From NCBI RefSeq assembly GCF_001425175.1, contig NZ_LMDV01000001.1, forward strand, positions 1,013,454 through 1,077,453: a stretch of 64,000 bases of DNA, in the 5' to 3' direction. The position numbers and the translations under genes are program-made. Below the pieces are notes generated by a model. That model ran no database searches. It was not told the DNA's origin and worked only from the letters and a program-made list of their open reading frames with translations. Numbering within the stretch: the stretch's first letter is position 1; every line of letters starts with the position of its first letter. This stretch comes from Nocardioides sp. Root1257 (GTDB lineage Bacteria > Actinomycetota > Actinomycetes > Propionibacteriales > Nocardioidaceae). This document shows positions 56,431-63,696 of the stretch, piece by piece.

Positions 56431-57893
56431 GCGACCTCGATCTGATCATCACCAACGTCTCGGTCGTCGTGCCGGGCCGGGCCGAGCCGCAGGCGCTCGA
56501 CATCGGCGTCAAGGACGGCAGGATCGCCCGCCTCGAGGCCGGGCTCCCGACCGACCTCGCCGACACGGTGGTGGACGGTGGCGGCAAGGTCGCGTTCCCC
56601 GGGGTCGTCGACGCCCACCAGCACTGGGGCATCTACAACCCGCTCCCCGAGGACGCGGCCAGCGAGAGCCGGGCGTCGGCCCAGGGCGGCGTGACGACCG
56701 CGATCACCTACATGCGCACGGGGCAGTACTACCTCAACAAGGGCGGCGACTACGGCGAGTTCTTCCCCGAGGTGCTGGCGCTGACCGACGGCCGCGCGCA
56801 CGTCGACTACGCCTACCACCTGGCCCCGATGAGCAAGCGGCACATCGAGGAGATCCCTGACCTGGTGGGCGATCACGGCGTCACCTCGTTCAAGATCTTC
56901 ATGTTCTACGGCGGCCACGGGCTGCACGGCCGCAGCGCCGACCAGAGCTCCTTCCTGATGACGCCCGAGGGCGAGCGCTACGACTACGCGCACTTCGAGT
57001 TCGTGATGCGCGGGATCCAGGCGGCGCGGGAGAAGTTCCCCGAGATCGCCGACCAGATCTCGCTGTCGCTGCACTGCGAGACCGCCGAGATCATGACGGC
57101 GTACACGAAGCTCGTCGAGGAGGACGGCACGCTCAGCGGGCTGCCGGCGTACAACGCCTCGCGCCCGCCGCACTCCGAGGGCCTGGCGGTCACCATCGCG
57201 TCGTACCTCGCCCACGAGACCGAGCTCCCCACCATCAACCTGCTGCACCTGACGTCACGCAAGGCGGTCGAGGCGGCGCTGCGGATGGCCGACGCGTTCC
57301 CGCACATCGACTTCCGCCGCGAGGTCACCGTCGGGCACCTGCTCGCCGACTGCGACACCGCGCACGGCATCGGCGGCAAGGTGAACCCCCCGCTGCGGCC
57401 GCGCGAGGACGTGGAGGCGCTGTGGGCCTACCTCATCGACGGCAAGATCGACTGGGTCGTCTCCGACCACGCCTGCTGCAAGGACGAGCAGAAGTTCGGC
57501 GCGGACCGCGACGACGTCTTCCTCGCGAAGTCCGGCTTCGGCGGCGCCGAGTACCTGCTCGCCGGCATGGTGTCCGAGGGCTCGAAGCGTGGCGTGCCGT
57601 ACGGCCGGATCGCCGAGCTCACCTCGACCAACCCGGCGACCCGCTACGGCCTCGGTGCCAGCAAGGGGGCGATCGCGCTCGGCAAGGACGCCGACATCGC
57701 GCTCGTCGATCCCACCGTCACCTGGACCGTGCGCGCCGAGGACTCGGAGTCGACCCAGGAGTACACGCCCTTCGAGGGCGCCGAGCTCACCGCCAAGGTG
57801 ACCGACACCTTCGTGCGCGGCCACCGGGTGATGGCCGACGGCGTGGTCGGTGGTGAGCCTGTCGGCCGCTACCTGCGGCGCCCCACCGCCTGA
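56427..57893 (+). CDS. Dihydropyrimidinase/hydantoinase-like amidohydrolase
   Basis: A 488-residue amidohydrolase of the cyclic-amidohydrolase group (dihydropyrimidinase, hydantoinase, allantoinase). Metal ligands: HQH in VVDAHQHWG, the likely carboxylated lysine in SFKIFMFYGG, His in SLHCETAEI, His in LLHLTSRKAV, and Asp in VSDHACC. The HQH in place of the usual HxH with different centre residue is tolerated in the family. The enzyme should open a cyclic amide or imide ring. It starts at the ATGA overlap with the MmgE/PrpD gene and ends before a hairpin at 57907-57951. Confidence 0.93.
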   Translation: MSDLDLIITNVSVVVPGRAEPQALDIGVKDGRIARLEAGLPTDLADTVVDGGGKVAFPGVVDAHQHWGIYNPLPEDAASESRASAQGGVTTAITYMRTGQYYLNKGGDYGEFFPEVLALTDGRAHVDYAYHLAPMSKRHIEEIPDLVGDHGVTSFKIFMFYGGHGLHGRSADQSSFLMTPEGERYDYAHFEFVMRGIQAAREKFPEIADQISLSLHCETAEIMTAYTKLVEEDGTLSGLPAYNASRPPHSEGLAVTIASYLAHETELPTINLLHLTSRKAVEAALRMADAFPHIDFRREVTVGHLLADCDTAHGIGGKVNPPLRPREDVEALWAYLIDGKIDWVVSDHACCKDEQKFGADRDDVFLAKSGFGGAEYLLAGMVSEGSKRGVPYGRIAELTSTNPATRYGLGASKGAIALGKDADIALVDPTVTWTVRAEDSESTQEYTPFEGAELTAKVTDTFVRGHRVMADGVVGGEPVGRYLRRPTA

Positions 57894-57906
57894 GCGGTCC
57901 CCAGAC

Positions 57907-57951
57907 GACGCGTCGCCGGCCGGACTCCCCCGTGTCAGCCGGCGGCGCGTC
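57907..57951 (+). terminator. Hairpin after the amidohydrolase gene
   Basis: GACGCGTCGCCGGC (57907-57920) pairs with GCCGGCGGCGCGTC (57938-57951) with one G-U-type mismatch and a 17-nt loop. It lies 13 bp after the amidohydrolase stop and before the MDR reductase gene, so it may reduce rather than stop readthrough. Confidence 0.65.
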
Positions 57952-57972
57952 CTCCACTCCTGAGAGGTCGAT

Positions 57973-58929
57973 GTGCAGCAGGTCGTCGTCACCCATGCCC
58001 CGGACGGCGTGCCGGCCCCGGAGGACTTCGACGTCGTCGAGGTCCCGGGCGCGGCGCTGGCGGAGGGCGAGGTGCGGGTCGCGGTCCGAACGCTCTCGCT
58101 CGATCCCCACGTGCGCACCGCTCTGCGCCTCGGTGCGGTCCCGGCCGGACATGCCGTCGCGGAGGTCGTCGAGTCGCGCTGCCCGGAGGTCGAGGCCGGG
58201 CAGCACGTGCTCGCCGAGACCGGCTGGCGCTCGGAGACCGTGGTCCCGGGTGCGGCGGTCCGTCCCGTGACGGTGCCGCGCGGGGCTCCCCTCTCGGCGG
58301 CGCTCGGCGTGCTCGGCATGCCCGGCCTGACGGCGTACGCCGCGCACGTGCGGCACCTGCGCCCCCGCTCGGGCGCGACCGTCGTGATCGGGGCGGCCAC
58401 CGGCGGCGTCGGTGCGGTCGCAGGGCAGCTGGCCCGGGTCGCCGGCGCGCGGGTCGTCGGCGTCGTGGGCTCCGACGAGAAGGCGCGGCTTGCCACCGAG
58501 CGGCTCGGCTACGCCGACGTCGTACGCCGCGGTGCCGGCCTGGGTGACGCCCTCGTCGCTGCCTGCCCCGATGGGATCGACGCCTACCTCCACCTCGGCG
58601 ACCAGGCCACGCTGGACGCCGTGATGGAGCGGCTCAGCGTCGGGGCGCGGGTCTCGTTGTGCGGGCTCATGGACCAGGCCAACGGGTCGGCGCCGACGCG
58701 ACTGCGGGCCGGCGCCGTGATGCGGGCGCGCGCCGAGGTGCACGGCATGGTCGTCCACGACCACACCGACCTGGCGCACGAGCACGCCCAGCGGGTCGGC
58801 GACCTGCTCGCCGCCGGCGATCTGGTCGCCCTCGAGGACCGCTACGCGGGCCTGGACCTCGCGCCCACGGCGTTCGCCCGGCTGATGAGCGGACGCAACA
58901 CCGGCAAGGTGCTCGTCGACGTGTCGTAG
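57973..58929 (+). CDS. MDR-superfamily NADPH-dependent oxidoreductase
   Basis: A 318-residue zinc-free medium-chain reductase of the CurA / leukotriene B4 dehydrogenase-like group. The N-terminal GroES-like domain has LSLDPHVRTALR, and the Rossmann domain has VVIGAATGGVGAVAGQLARVAGARVVGVVGS. It likely reduces an activated C=C bond with NADPH. It starts with GTG at 57973 with GAGAGG upstream; an overlapping ATG at 57971 is out of frame. A hairpin separates it from the amidohydrolase gene and a 22-bp perfect hairpin lies beyond its end. Confidence 0.9.
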   Translation: MQQVVVTHAPDGVPAPEDFDVVEVPGAALAEGEVRVAVRTLSLDPHVRTALRLGAVPAGHAVAEVVESRCPEVEAGQHVLAETGWRSETVVPGAAVRPVTVPRGAPLSAALGVLGMPGLTAYAAHVRHLRPRSGATVVIGAATGGVGAVAGQLARVAGARVVGVVGSDEKARLATERLGYADVVRRGAGLGDALVAACPDGIDAYLHLGDQATLDAVMERLSVGARVSLCGLMDQANGSAPTRLRAGAVMRARAEVHGMVVHDHTDLAHEHAQRVGDLLAAGDLVALEDRYAGLDLAPTAFARLMSGRNTGKVLVDVS

Positions 58930-58943
58930 CGCGGGACGTGGCG

Positions 58944-58995
58944 CGGGACGTCATACGGACGGAGCAAGCGGACGCTCCGTCCGTATGACGTCCCG
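58944..58995. terminator. Perfect 22-bp hairpin, bidirectional terminator (repeat family 1, copy 2)
   Basis: CGGGACGTCATACGGACGGAGC (58944-58965, shown here as the first arm) and its exact complement at 58974-58995 enclose an 8-nt loop. Sixteen-base core GACGTCATACGGACGG is identical to the hairpin at 26775-26822. It overlaps the last codons of the convergent - strand membrane-protein gene. Confidence 0.85.
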
Positions 58996-59577
58996 TGACC
59001 TCCGAGCCAGGAGGCGCGCGCACGTGGTGATCACGACCCAGAGGACGACGCCGACCGGGAAGCTGAAGACGGCCAGCCCCACATAGGCGAGCGGCTCGAG
59101 ACCGCCGCCGGCCGCCATGCACTGCCCGAACCCGATCCCCTGCTGCTCCAGCTCGTGCAGCTCGCGGACGTACTCGTCGTACCCGCCCACCTTGATCCAC
59201 GGGCAGATCGGTCCCCGGTCGAGGGACACCGCCGAGGTCGCGGTCAGCACCGCTGCCAGGACGCCCCACGACAACGCCATCCCGACTTCCTGGCCCCATC
59301 CGCGGGGCCGGGCCAGCGCACGCCTCGTCAGGCCGATCGTGCCAACGAGCAGTGCCGCCACGCCCAGGAGCATCAACCCGCTGGCGACGACCGCCGGAAG
59401 GGTCGCCTGGTTCAGACACATCTTGGTGGTGTCTCCACCGCTGCCCGGCGGCGACCAGGACCCACGCCAGAGGTCGTACGTCGTACCGCACACCTGGTCG
59501 CCGACCGTGACCGCCCGTGACCAGAAGTACAACGACAGGAGGAGCAGCCCGACTCCGAGGGCGCGGACGGCTTGCAT
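58951..59577 (-). CDS. Hypothetical integral membrane protein (about 208 residues)
   Basis: A 208-residue protein starting at the ATG at 59577 with four membrane helices (VRALGVGLLLLSLYFW, VVASGLMLLGVAALLVGTIGL, GMALSWGVLAAVLTATSA, VGLAVFSFPVGVVLWVVIT). Outside loops have paired cysteines (DQVCGTTYDLW, KMCLNQAT, PICPWIK, FGQCMAAGG) that could form disulfides. I do not recognise the family. The C-terminal residues (RDVIRTERPLAPSV) are encoded by the hairpin sequence 58944-58995, so the end of the protein may have been set by that repeat. Confidence 0.75.
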   Translation of the reverse strand: MQAVRALGVGLLLLSLYFWSRAVTVGDQVCGTTYDLWRGSWSPPGSGGDTTKMCLNQATLPAVVASGLMLLGVAALLVGTIGLTRRALARPRGWGQEVGMALSWGVLAAVLTATSAVSLDRGPICPWIKVGGYDEYVRELHELEQQGIGFGQCMAAGGGLEPLAYVGLAVFSFPVGVVLWVVITTCARLLARRSRDVIRTERPLAPSV

Positions 59578-59606
59578 GGAGCGAAGCGTGGCAGAGCTAG
59601 AGCCGC

Positions 59607-60404
59607 TCAGAGGCCATATCGAGCGAGCTTGTCGTCCTTGCCGCCGCGCAGGAACTTCCGCATCATCCGGCCGGTCGTCAGCCACGCGATCTCGTCGCCG
59701 TTCTTGGTGCTGGCGAGCATCTGGTCGACCAGGTACGGCGCGACGTCGTCCACGTGGTCGCTCAGGATGTTGACCATCCTGCGCTGGCTCGACACCGACT
59801 CGGGGTGGGTCGCCGCCTCGCGGAGCCAGCCGTCGGTGATCAGGATCCCCGGACGCACCTGGCCGACCCGGACCGACGTGCCGGCGACCTCCTTGACCAG
59901 TGCCTTCGTGAACATGTCGAGGCCGCGCTTGGTCGCCGAGTAGACACCCATCCCGGGCCGGACCGAGCCGTCGCTGCCACCGCCGAGGATGTTGAAGACC
60001 TGGCCGCCGGTGGCGGCGGTCATGCCGCGTACGGCGACCTGCGCCCCGGTGATCGTGCCGAGCATGTTGGTGCCGACCATGGTCCCGACCTCCTCCGGGG
60101 TCGTCTCGACGATGGTGCGCATCGTGTAGGCGACGCCGGCGTTGTTGACCCACAGGTCGACGGAGCCGAGGGCCTCGACGGCGACGTCCCAGAGCGCCTG
60201 CACCTGGGCGGGGTCGGTCACGTCGGTGCGGACGCCGACGACCCGGGCCCCGCCGGTCGCCTCGGGCTCGAGCTTGCCGACCGCCTCGTCGACGGCGTCC
60301 TGGGTCCGGCCGGACACGGCGACGGAGTGGCCGCGGCGGAGCAGCTCGCGGGAGAGCGCGTAGCCGATCCCCTTGGTGCTTCCGGTGACGACGGCGTGGG
60401 TCAT
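59607..60404 (-). CDS. Short-chain dehydrogenase/reductase
   Basis: A 265-residue classical SDR with TGSTKGIG at residues 7-14, VDLWVNNAGVAY mid-protein and the catalytic YSATK near residue 153. The long C-terminal part (ATHPESVSSQRRMVN..., TTGRMMRKFLRGGKDD) is characteristic of some SDRs that bind larger substrates. The likely catalytic Ser position reads ILGGGSDG, a less usual form. It starts with ATG at 60404; 29 bp separate it from the downstream membrane-protein gene, and a terminator hairpin precedes it. Substrate unknown. Confidence 0.9.
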   Translation of the reverse strand: MTHAVVTGSTKGIGYALSRELLRRGHSVAVSGRTQDAVDEAVGKLEPEATGGARVVGVRTDVTDPAQVQALWDVAVEALGSVDLWVNNAGVAYTMRTIVETTPEEVGTMVGTNMLGTITGAQVAVRGMTAATGGQVFNILGGGSDGSVRPGMGVYSATKRGLDMFTKALVKEVAGTSVRVGQVRPGILITDGWLREAATHPESVSSQRRMVNILSDHVDDVAPYLVDQMLASTKNGDEIAWLTTGRMMRKFLRGGKDDKLARYGL

Positions 60405-60435
60405 GGGCTTCTCCTGGTGGTAGCGATGAGATGAC

Positions 60436-60469
60436 GGTGCCCCGGCCCTCCGAGGAGGACCGGGGCACC
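60436..60469 (-). terminator. Hairpin after the Ig-like protein gene
   Basis: GGTGCCCCGG (60436-60445) pairs with CCGGGGCACC (60460-60469), and the centre adds CCTCC/GGAGG pairing, giving a nearly continuous long stem. It lies between the Ig-like protein stop (60516) and the SDR start (60404). Confidence 0.75.
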
Positions 60470-60485
60470 GACGGTGATCAGCAGA

Positions 60486-60525
60486 TCAGCACTGCTCGAT
60501 TCAGCACTGCTCTGTTCAGCACTGC
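60486..60525. repeat. Three copies of a 15-bp tandem repeat at a stop codon
   Basis: TCAGCACTGC occurs at 60486-60495, 60501-60510 and 60516-60525, spaced exactly 15 bp. On the - strand each copy reads GCAGTGCTGA, so each would supply a Gln/Cys-stop; the first one read is the real stop of the Ig-like protein. Confidence 0.7.
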
Positions 60526-62699
60526 GCCTTGACCGCGCTCGTGGCGGTGGTGAGCGCCTTCTTGGCGGCGGTGAGCACCTTGACGGCCGCGGCCGACTGG
60601 GCCTTGGCGGTCTTCAGCTGGGCCTGGGCTGCCTTGAGCGCCTTCTTGCCCTTGGCGCCCTTGATCTTGGCCGCCTTCTTGACCTTGGCGGTCGCCGCCT
60701 TCACCTTGGCCGCCGCAGCGTTGGCCTTGGTCGTGGCCGTCTTGACCTTGGCCGTGGCCGCCTTCTGGGCGGCCGTGGCGTCGGTGCACGCCACCGACGG
60801 GGCCGGGGTCACCGTGGCCACGGCCGAGGTCGAGCCACCGAAGAAGTCCACGTCGGTGGGGGTGAACTTCGCCGTGTAGCTGTGCGCACCGGGCGTGAGG
60901 TTCGACAGGGCCAGGGAGGCCGCACCCGCCGAGGCGGCGGCTTCGCCCACCTTGGTGGCGCCCTCGAAGAACTCCACGGTGCCGGCGGTGGCCGGGGTGA
61001 CCGTGGCGGCCAGCGAGGCAGCCGCCGGGCCAGCACCCGAGGCCACCAGCGTCGTGGCGGTGCTCGCCGGAGCGACCGTCGCCGTCGAGCCCGCCGAGGT
61101 CGACGCCTGGTAGCGGTAGAGCGCGTCCGGCGTGAACTTCGCGGTGTAGGTGTGCGCGCCGGCCTTGACGCCGGTGACCGTCGCCGTGGCGACACCGGAC
61201 GCGACGGTGACGTCGCTGCCGATCTTGGTCGCACCCTCGTAGAAGGCGATCTTGCCCGGAGCCGCGGTCTTGTCGACGGCGGCGGACAGGCCGACCTGGT
61301 TGGCCGCGGTCGAAGTGGCGGTCACCGTCGTGACGGTGGCCGCGGCCAGGCCGCACTTCACGACGGCGGCGGCCGGGTCAGCACCGAACGGCGTCTTGAG
61401 CATCAGGTTGAACGTGAGCAGGTCGATCGTCGTCGCCGCCGGGTAGAGCACCGAGCCGGTCGTGCCGGTCAGCGTGGGCAGCCCGGTGATCGCGGCGTTG
61501 CCGGCCGGGTACGGCGACTCGTAGGTCTTCGTGCTGCTGGCCAGGTCGACCACGGTGCTGCCGGCCTTCGCCGACGCGACGACCTGGACGGAGCGGAGCT
61601 CGAAGTTCGACGGGATGAGGCCGAAGGTGACGTCCGACAGGGTCGCCGAGACGTTCTTGTGGTCGTACGTCGTCTGCATCGTCGCGCCGTACGGCATGCC
61701 CGGGAAGGTGCTGTAGATGCAGGTGAGCGCGGTGTCACCGGTGTTCGTCGTGGTGGTGACCGCGGGCGTGTAGGTCACGCACGCGATGGGGTTGCCGGTG
61801 CCGCCGACGGACAGGTTGGTGGCGAAGCTGTCGACCGAGGTGGCCGTCAGCTGCGCCGTCGCGGTGCGGGTGCTCTCGAGCTTCGCGATCGGCATGCTCG
61901 CCGTGCCGGGCAGGTTGGGCGAGTAGGTCGCGGTGCCGGTGAAGCTCAGCTGCTCACCGTCCACGGTGAGCCCGAGCGTCGAGGTCTGGCTCTCGACCGA
62001 CAGGAAGGCCGGCATCCCGGGCACCAGGGGGTTCTCGAGGTAGGTCCGCACGTACTGCCCGTTGGCCAGCGAGCCGCCGGTCGGCTTGTTCATGATGTTC
62101 GTGTACGCCTTCACGGCGTAGAACATCTTGAAGGCGCCGAAGCTGCAGGTCATGTCCTGCGTGGCGACCTTGTCCTGCCGGCAGGTCAGGCTGCCGTTCA
62201 CGTTCTGCACCCCGGCGTTGATGCTGACCTTCATCGGGATGGTGAACGAGGTGAGCGAGACGGACTGCACGTCCTCGTCCGGCGTCGTGAGCGTGCCGGT
62301 CAGCGGGCCCATCGCGAAGTCGGTGTTGCCCATCTTCGCGCTGGCGTCGCCGTACGCGACGTCCGCGTAGTCGTGCACCGCGCTGACGGTGACCGCCTGC
62401 CCGTCGATGTCGAGGACCATCGTGGGCGTGATCTTCTTGAACTGGATGGTCGCGAAGTTCGAGGCCGTCGCGGCCGGGTTGTACGCGCTGTCGAGGGTGA
62501 CCGTCACGGCCGACCCGTCGACCGCGACGTGGTAGGCGGTGCGGTAGTCCGAGTAGTACGTGCTGAAGTTGCACGAGCTCGACAGGTACTTGTCACTCGT
62601 CTGCGCGGCGGCCTGCGCCGGGGCGACGAGCCCGGGCCCGGCGAGGGCTCCGACCGTGAGGGCACCGACCACGAGGCCGGCCAACTTGCGAAAACGCAT
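60516..62699 (-). CDS. Secreted protein with Ig-like repeats and a Lys/Ala-rich tail
   Basis: A 727-residue exported protein. The signal peptide MRFRKLAGLVVGALTVGALA ends near APAQAAA. A large Thr/Ser/Ala-rich beta-structured region follows (about 35-460) with several cysteines, then two tandem bacterial Ig-like domains of about 85 residues with the repeated blocks FYEGATKIGSDV / FFEGATKVGEAA and AHTYTAKFTPD / AHSYTAKFTPT. A Lys/Ala-rich helical tail (AAKVKAATAKVKKAAK, ALKAAQAQLKTAKAQ) ends in Cys. No LPXTG or membrane anchor is seen. The tail may bind wall polymers or nucleic acid. ATG at 62699 has a perfect AGGAGG site. A GntR-type operator lies upstream. Confidence 0.85.
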   Translation of the reverse strand: MRFRKLAGLVVGALTVGALAGPGLVAPAQAAAQTSDKYLSSSCNFSTYYSDYRTAYHVAVDGSAVTVTLDSAYNPAATASNFATIQFKKITPTMVLDIDGQAVTVSAVHDYADVAYGDASAKMGNTDFAMGPLTGTLTTPDEDVQSVSLTSFTIPMKVSINAGVQNVNGSLTCRQDKVATQDMTCSFGAFKMFYAVKAYTNIMNKPTGGSLANGQYVRTYLENPLVPGMPAFLSVESQTSTLGLTVDGEQLSFTGTATYSPNLPGTASMPIAKLESTRTATAQLTATSVDSFATNLSVGGTGNPIACVTYTPAVTTTTNTGDTALTCIYSTFPGMPYGATMQTTYDHKNVSATLSDVTFGLIPSNFELRSVQVVASAKAGSTVVDLASSTKTYESPYPAGNAAITGLPTLTGTTGSVLYPAATTIDLLTFNLMLKTPFGADPAAAVVKCGLAAATVTTVTATSTAANQVGLSAAVDKTAAPGKIAFYEGATKIGSDVTVASGVATATVTGVKAGAHTYTAKFTPDALYRYQASTSAGSTATVAPASTATTLVASGAGPAAASLAATVTPATAGTVEFFEGATKVGEAAASAGAASLALSNLTPGAHSYTAKFTPTDVDFFGGSTSAVATVTPAPSVACTDATAAQKAATAKVKTATTKANAAAAKVKAATAKVKKAAKIKGAKGKKALKAAQAQLKTAKAQSAAAVKVLTAAKKALTTATSAVKAQC

Positions 62700-62756
62700 C
62701 AATTCCTCCTCGGGATGACCCACCGCGACCCGGTGTGGTCCACATCTCATCGCGAG

Positions 62757-62796
62757 AATATACGATATCGCCCGTACGTCCAGAGATTTCGCGAAA
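62757..62796 (-). promoter_or_regulatory. Operator and promoter region of the Ig-like protein gene
   Basis: ATATACGATATCG (62758-62770) matches, on the opposite strand, the site at 46017-46029. TATATT for the - strand (62757-62762 complement) could be the -10. Nearby TTTCGCGAAA (62787-62796) is a perfect 10-bp palindrome. The rest of the 139-bp gap to 62838 shows no gene. Confidence 0.55.
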
Positions 62797-62838
62797 CCCG
62801 TGCGTTAACTCTGCGTCACCGCGTGTTTCGCCCTCTGC

Positions 62839-63696
62839 TCAGCCCTGGTGACGGGCGCGCGCGAGCACCAGGCGGGCCTGGCGAACCACGGCCTCGTCGA
62901 CGAAGTGGCCGTCGTCGTCGACCGCGACCCCGGCGCCGGCGAACTCCCACCGGCCGACCAGCCGACGGGCGGCGTCGACCTGCTCGTCGGTCGGCGTGAA
63001 GACGTCGTTCGCGACCGTGACCTGCCCCGGGTGGATGCACGCCCGACCCACGAACCCGAGCCGGGCGAGCTCGAGCGTGGAGGCGCGGAAGGCGTCCAGG
63101 TCGCGGAAGTTCGTCGACACCGGCGCGATCGGCGGCTTGATGCCGGCCGCGGTCGAGGCCAGGACGACGTGCGAGCGCGCGTAGAGCAGCTCCCGCTCGT
63201 CGGGGCCAGCGGTGATCCCGACGTCGGCGCGCAGGTCGGCCTCGCCGATCTGGAGGCGCTGCACCCGCGGCGCCATCGCCAGCTCGCCGGCGCGCAGCAC
63301 GGCACGCGCGCTCTCGAGCAGGGGTACGACGCCCGCCGTCGAGCCCAGCGACGACAGCAGCTTGTCGAGGTCGACCAGCTCGTCGACGGTCTCGGTCTTC
63401 GCGACCATGAAGCCCGTCAGCGCGGGCGCCCCAGCGACCGCACGGACGTCGGCCTCGCGCAGCGCACCCGGGTTGACCCGCACCCAGACGGCCACGTTGT
63501 CGAGCACCGGCAGGTCGTGCAGCCAGATCCGCACGGTCTCGCGGGCCCGGTCCTTCGCCTTCGGCGCGACGGCGTCCTCGAGGTCGATGATCACCTCGTC
63601 GGCGCCGCGCTCGAGGATCCGGTCCAGCTTGTCCTCGGCGTCGCCGGGGACGTAGAGCGCGGACCGCGCGAGCCACCTGCTCAGGTCAACCGACAC
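62839..63696 (-). CDS. CitE-like HpcH/HpaI-family lyase
   Basis: A 285-residue TIM-barrel protein of the CitE group (citrate lyase beta / malyl- or methylmalyl-CoA lyase-like). N-terminal RSALYVPGDAEDKLDRILERGADEVIIDLEDAVAPKAKDRAR carries the acidic metal/substrate region; RVNPGA, PLLESARAVLRAGELA and the C-terminal GRACIHPGQVTVANDVFTP are standard. No citD, citF or citX is present, so it is probably a CoA-thioester lyase or thioesterase. It starts with GTG at 63696 and overlaps the acyl-CoA dehydrogenase stop by 11 bp, so both are in one operon. Confidence 0.93.
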   Translation of the reverse strand: MSVDLSRWLARSALYVPGDAEDKLDRILERGADEVIIDLEDAVAPKAKDRARETVRIWLHDLPVLDNVAVWVRVNPGALREADVRAVAGAPALTGFMVAKTETVDELVDLDKLLSSLGSTAGVVPLLESARAVLRAGELAMAPRVQRLQIGEADLRADVGITAGPDERELLYARSHVVLASTAAGIKPPIAPVSTNFRDLDAFRASTLELARLGFVGRACIHPGQVTVANDVFTPTDEQVDAARRLVGRWEFAGAGVAVDDDGHFVDEAVVRQARLVLARARHQG

